DNA from: an uncultured Bacteroidales bacterium
Lineage (GTDB): Bacteria > Bacteroidota > Bacteroidia > Bacteroidales > Paludibacteraceae
Assembly (NCBI GenBank): GCA_902782665.1
Contig: CACZOA010000101.1
Coordinates: 1-33,903 of the forward strand
Reading direction: 5' to 3'
Length of the DNA: 33,903 nt
Position 1 is the stretch's first letter; each line of letters begins with the position of its first letter. A program made the translations under genes and the position numbers. This document shows positions 31,502 through 33,903 of this stretch, piece by piece. The notes under the pieces were generated by a model, which was given only the letters and a program-made list of their open reading frames with translations, searched no databases and was not told the origin of the DNA.

Positions 31502-33903
31502 ATGAGATCTGGATTCATTACGTCATTAATGATGTGTCTAAGTCTGCCGTTTACACTTTCGGCTTTAGAGCGTGACAAAGACGGCTATTGTTTGATTCAC
31601 AATGCGGAGGAACTGGCGCAATACAGAGATTCCTGCAAAAGTAATCCCGAACTAAACGGACGTCTTGCCGCAGACATTGACCTAAACAAAGTGTGTGGAA
31701 TCATCAACGGAGACACAATTAATTGGGAACCTATTAATTCCCCCAAAAGTTCGTTCGACGGTGCAAACCATACCATCTCTAACTTTTACTACAACTCTCC
31801 TAATTCCAGCAATGTAGGATTCTTCAGTGAAATAAAACAAGTAGACAATTTGATTTTAAAGAATGCCTATGTAAAAGGAGATAAAGATATCGTTGGATTT
31901 GCCAAAGCAAAAAAAATAAACAATTGCCATTTCGAAGGAATTGTTGAGGGAGACGATAACATAAGTATCATGACATGCGACACTCTAACCAACAGCAGCA
32001 ATTATGGATGCTGTTTGGGCAAAAAAAATGCCTATGGAATGATTGCTAAAAAATATGTAGAGAACTGCTACAACAGAGGAGCAATCTACGGAACAAAATA
32101 CGTTGCCGCATTTGAAGGATCATATGATGGCAATCAAAGTAACCTCTATAATGTAGGGAAAACATTCTCTCATATTGGGGAATATGGATTATTGGACGAC
32201 TATAACAAAAACAATTTATCATATTGTTATGTGTTAGACACATTCTCAACTTATTCCGACAAACAAAAAATCGAACAAAAATACTACGATAAAAGTTTTT
32301 ACATTCTTCCTTTGACAAAGTTCGAAGATGGCAGTGTGACTGATTCTCTAAACCAATATGTAAAAGAACATCCAACCACAAATAATAATGTTCAACTTCT
32401 TTCATGGGTTCAAGGCAAAGATGGATATCCTCGTTTTGAAAATGTAGATCTACAACCAACTGAAATTCAAGTAGTAAAATTCTATGGTGCATACGAAGGT
32501 TTTAAGAGAATCGAAAACGGTTCTATCACACTTCCAAAATCAACAGACCCTATGTATGAGTTTGATTTTGAAGGATTTGACGGAACAGAATTAGACAAAG
32601 ACACAATCGTTGACGTTTATTATTCATTCAATACGACTTTAGAAAAAGACACTGACGGATTCTACCTTATTAAGGATGCCCAAGACCTGGTCACTTATAG
32701 GGAATTTGTGAATAAAGAATTGCCTATGAACGGCAGACTTGCAGCAGACATCGACCTCAGCACTGTTTGTGGTAAGGATAAAGGCAGTTGGAGCCCAATC
32801 CAAGCATTTCGCCAAATTTTTGACGGAGCAGGACATACAATTTCAAATCTATATATATCAACATATGGGGATCGTTGTTCCCACGGAGTTGCTCTATTTG
32901 CCGAAATTTATGTTGTCAAAAACTTAACTTTGAAAAACGCATACGTAAAATTGACAGATTATTATTTTAGCTCAACCCCAGCGGCTGGAATCGCAGGGTA
33001 TTGTAATCTAATGTACAATTGTAATTTTGAGGGTATAGTCATAGGTCTAGACGAAGCAAATGCCTTAGTCTCAGATTGTTATGAAATTATAAATTGCAGC
33101 AATTACGGTTTTTGCATGACAGAGAGTTCATATGATTCAGACTGTAATTGTAATAAAAATGCATCAGGATGGAATGCTCGTCATGTGCTAAATTGTTACA
33201 ACCGTGGAAAAATCATTTCTAATGGAATTTCTTCAGTTTGCAATTTTGGTTCCTCTATCAATTCTGCCAATTTTTATAATGCAGGAATACTAAAAGACAC
33301 AATCAGTGTACTTAATGGAGACAAAAACCCAACAGACAGAAATTCAGTAGTCAACAGTTTCAATCTAAGAAGAAAAGGTGACATCTACAAAGACTCGATA
33401 GCTACAAATTTGGATTTGTCTTCATTCACAAGTGGAGCGGTAACCGACTCACTAAACAACTATGTATCTCAAAACGGATACAAATTGAATTTTTTTGAGG
33501 ACAGGATTCAGAGAGACAATGAAGACTTACCTAAAATTGAATTACTCACATGGGTACAAGGAGAGGATGGATTCCCTCGTTTCAAAGATGTAGACCTTAA
33601 GCCTACAACTGCCTATATAATAAATTTTGTCGGCGCATACAACGCAAAAGTGATATCTTTTGACGGAACTGTAGAGTTGCCAAAGCCAGATATTGAAGGT
33701 ATCGACTATGTAATGGAAAATGGTTTTGACGGTAAAAACATAACATCTGACACAATCGTCAGCGTATCTGCTGTAACAAATAAATATTTTGAGCTTACAC
33801 AAGACACAGACGGTTTCTACCTTATCAACAATAAGGCTGATCTATGTTATTTCCGTAATGCAGTCAACAATGGTGCAACCAAGCTCAATGCTCGTATGAC
33901 CAA
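31502..33903 (+). CDS. Secreted multi-repeat surface protein, GLUG-like (partial, runs off the window)
   Basis: An ATG at 31502 opens a frame with no stop to the window edge, giving at least 800 residues. Residues 1-21 form a Sec signal peptide (core LMMCLSLPFTLSA). Units of about 360-385 residues then repeat, opening at residues 25, 383 and 768 with D-x-D-G-[FY]-x-L-I. Each contains NGRLAADIDL (52-61, 410-419), then W-x-P-I, FDGAxHTISN, NCxFEGIV and NCYNRG. The two complete units each include WVQGxDGxPRF (302 and 684) near the end. The NCY/GxI patterns resemble GLUG-type repeats of right-handed beta-helix or adhesin-like proteins. The third unit is cut by the window end, so the anchor or secretion domain is unseen. 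Location at the surface is inferred from the signal peptide and repeat class; the function is unknown. Confidence 0.85.
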   Translation, partial: MRSGFITSLMMCLSLPFTLSALERDKDGYCLIHNAEELAQYRDSCKSNPELNGRLAADIDLNKVCGIINGDTINWEPINSPKSSFDGANHTISNFYYNSPNSSNVGFFSEIKQVDNLILKNAYVKGDKDIVGFAKAKKINNCHFEGIVEGDDNISIMTCDTLTNSSNYGCCLGKKNAYGMIAKKYVENCYNRGAIYGTKYVAAFEGSYDGNQSNLYNVGKTFSHIGEYGLLDDYNKNNLSYCYVLDTFSTYSDKQKIEQKYYDKSFYILPLTKFEDGSVTDSLNQYVKEHPTTNNNVQLLSWVQGKDGYPRFENVDLQPTEIQVVKFYGAYEGFKRIENGSITLPKSTDPMYEFDFEGFDGTELDKDTIVDVYYSFNTTLEKDTDGFYLIKDAQDLVTYREFVNKELPMNGRLAADIDLSTVCGKDKGSWSPIQAFRQIFDGAGHTISNLYISTYGDRCSHGVALFAEIYVVKNLTLKNAYVKLTDYYFSSTPAAGIAGYCNLMYNCNFEGIVIGLDEANALVSDCYEIINCSNYGFCMTESSYDSDCNCNKNASGWNARHVLNCYNRGKIISNGISSVCNFGSSINSANFYNAGILKDTISVLNGDKNPTDRNSVVNSFNLRRKGDIYKDSIATNLDLSSFTSGAVTDSLNNYVSQNGYKLNFFEDRIQRDNEDLPKIELLTWVQGEDGFPRFKDVDLKPTTAYIINFVGAYNAKVISFDGTVELPKPDIEGIDYVMENGFDGKNITSDTIVSVSAVTNKYFELTQDTDGFYLINNKADLCYFRNAVNNGATKLNARMT

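Overview
The window looks like a chromosomal segment from a member of the order Bacteroidales (Bacteroidota); the genus cannot be fixed from sequence alone. Four things point there: GSCFA-domain and ModF-type double-ABC proteins, an AAA-ATPase-like/PDDEXK_9 protein, a large surface protein built from ADIDL/WVQG repeats, and upstream elements matching the Bacteroidota promoter consensus (TTTG, about 19 nt, TAnnTTTG).

Layout. (1) 1-7250, minus strand: a 5'-truncated Rpn-like remnant, a GT51 peptidoglycan glycosyltransferase with an AsmA-like N-terminus, a double ABC ATPase, smpB, a Yip1-type membrane protein, a GSCFA protein, then after a terminator an OmpA-family lipoprotein. (2) 7252-8802, minus: an AAA-ATPase-like/PD-(D/E)XK protein. 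(3) 8949-12076, minus: an NAD salvage operon, pncB, a Nudix hydrolase, and a fusion of NAD synthetase with nicotinamidase. (4) 12369-18915, plus: a complete type I Wadjet anti-plasmid system (jetABCD) with its own consensus promoter. (5) 19056-20108, minus: a Fic protein flanked by two copies of a structured 34-bp palindromic repeat. (6) 20416-25669, plus: a DUF4010 membrane protein, purM, an unrecognised two-TM protein, an AlkD-like protein and a Gfo/Idh/MocA oxidoreductase. (7) 25743-31080, minus: an aryl-acid operon iorA-iorB-paaK followed by a PLP aminotransferase and a PaaI-type thioesterase. (8) 31502 to the window end, plus: the first 800 codons of a secreted repeat protein that has no stop codon inside the window.

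How the genes work together. PncA activity (nicotinamide to nicotinate), PncB (nicotinate to NaMN) and NadE (NaAD to NAD) cover the Preiss-Handler route except NadD. The first and last steps sit on one polypeptide. PaaK, IorAB and the aminotransferase can link arylacetates, arylacetyl-CoAs, arylpyruvates and aromatic amino acids in either direction. JetA, B and C form an SMC-like (MukBEF-related) loop-extruding motor and JetD is the nuclease that cuts small circular DNA.

The defence system here is a described one (Wadjet). The least ordinary features are the NadE-nicotinamidase fusion and the conserved-structure repeats around fic. No tRNA, rRNA or CRISPR array was seen. All calls come from reading the sequence; no database search was run.
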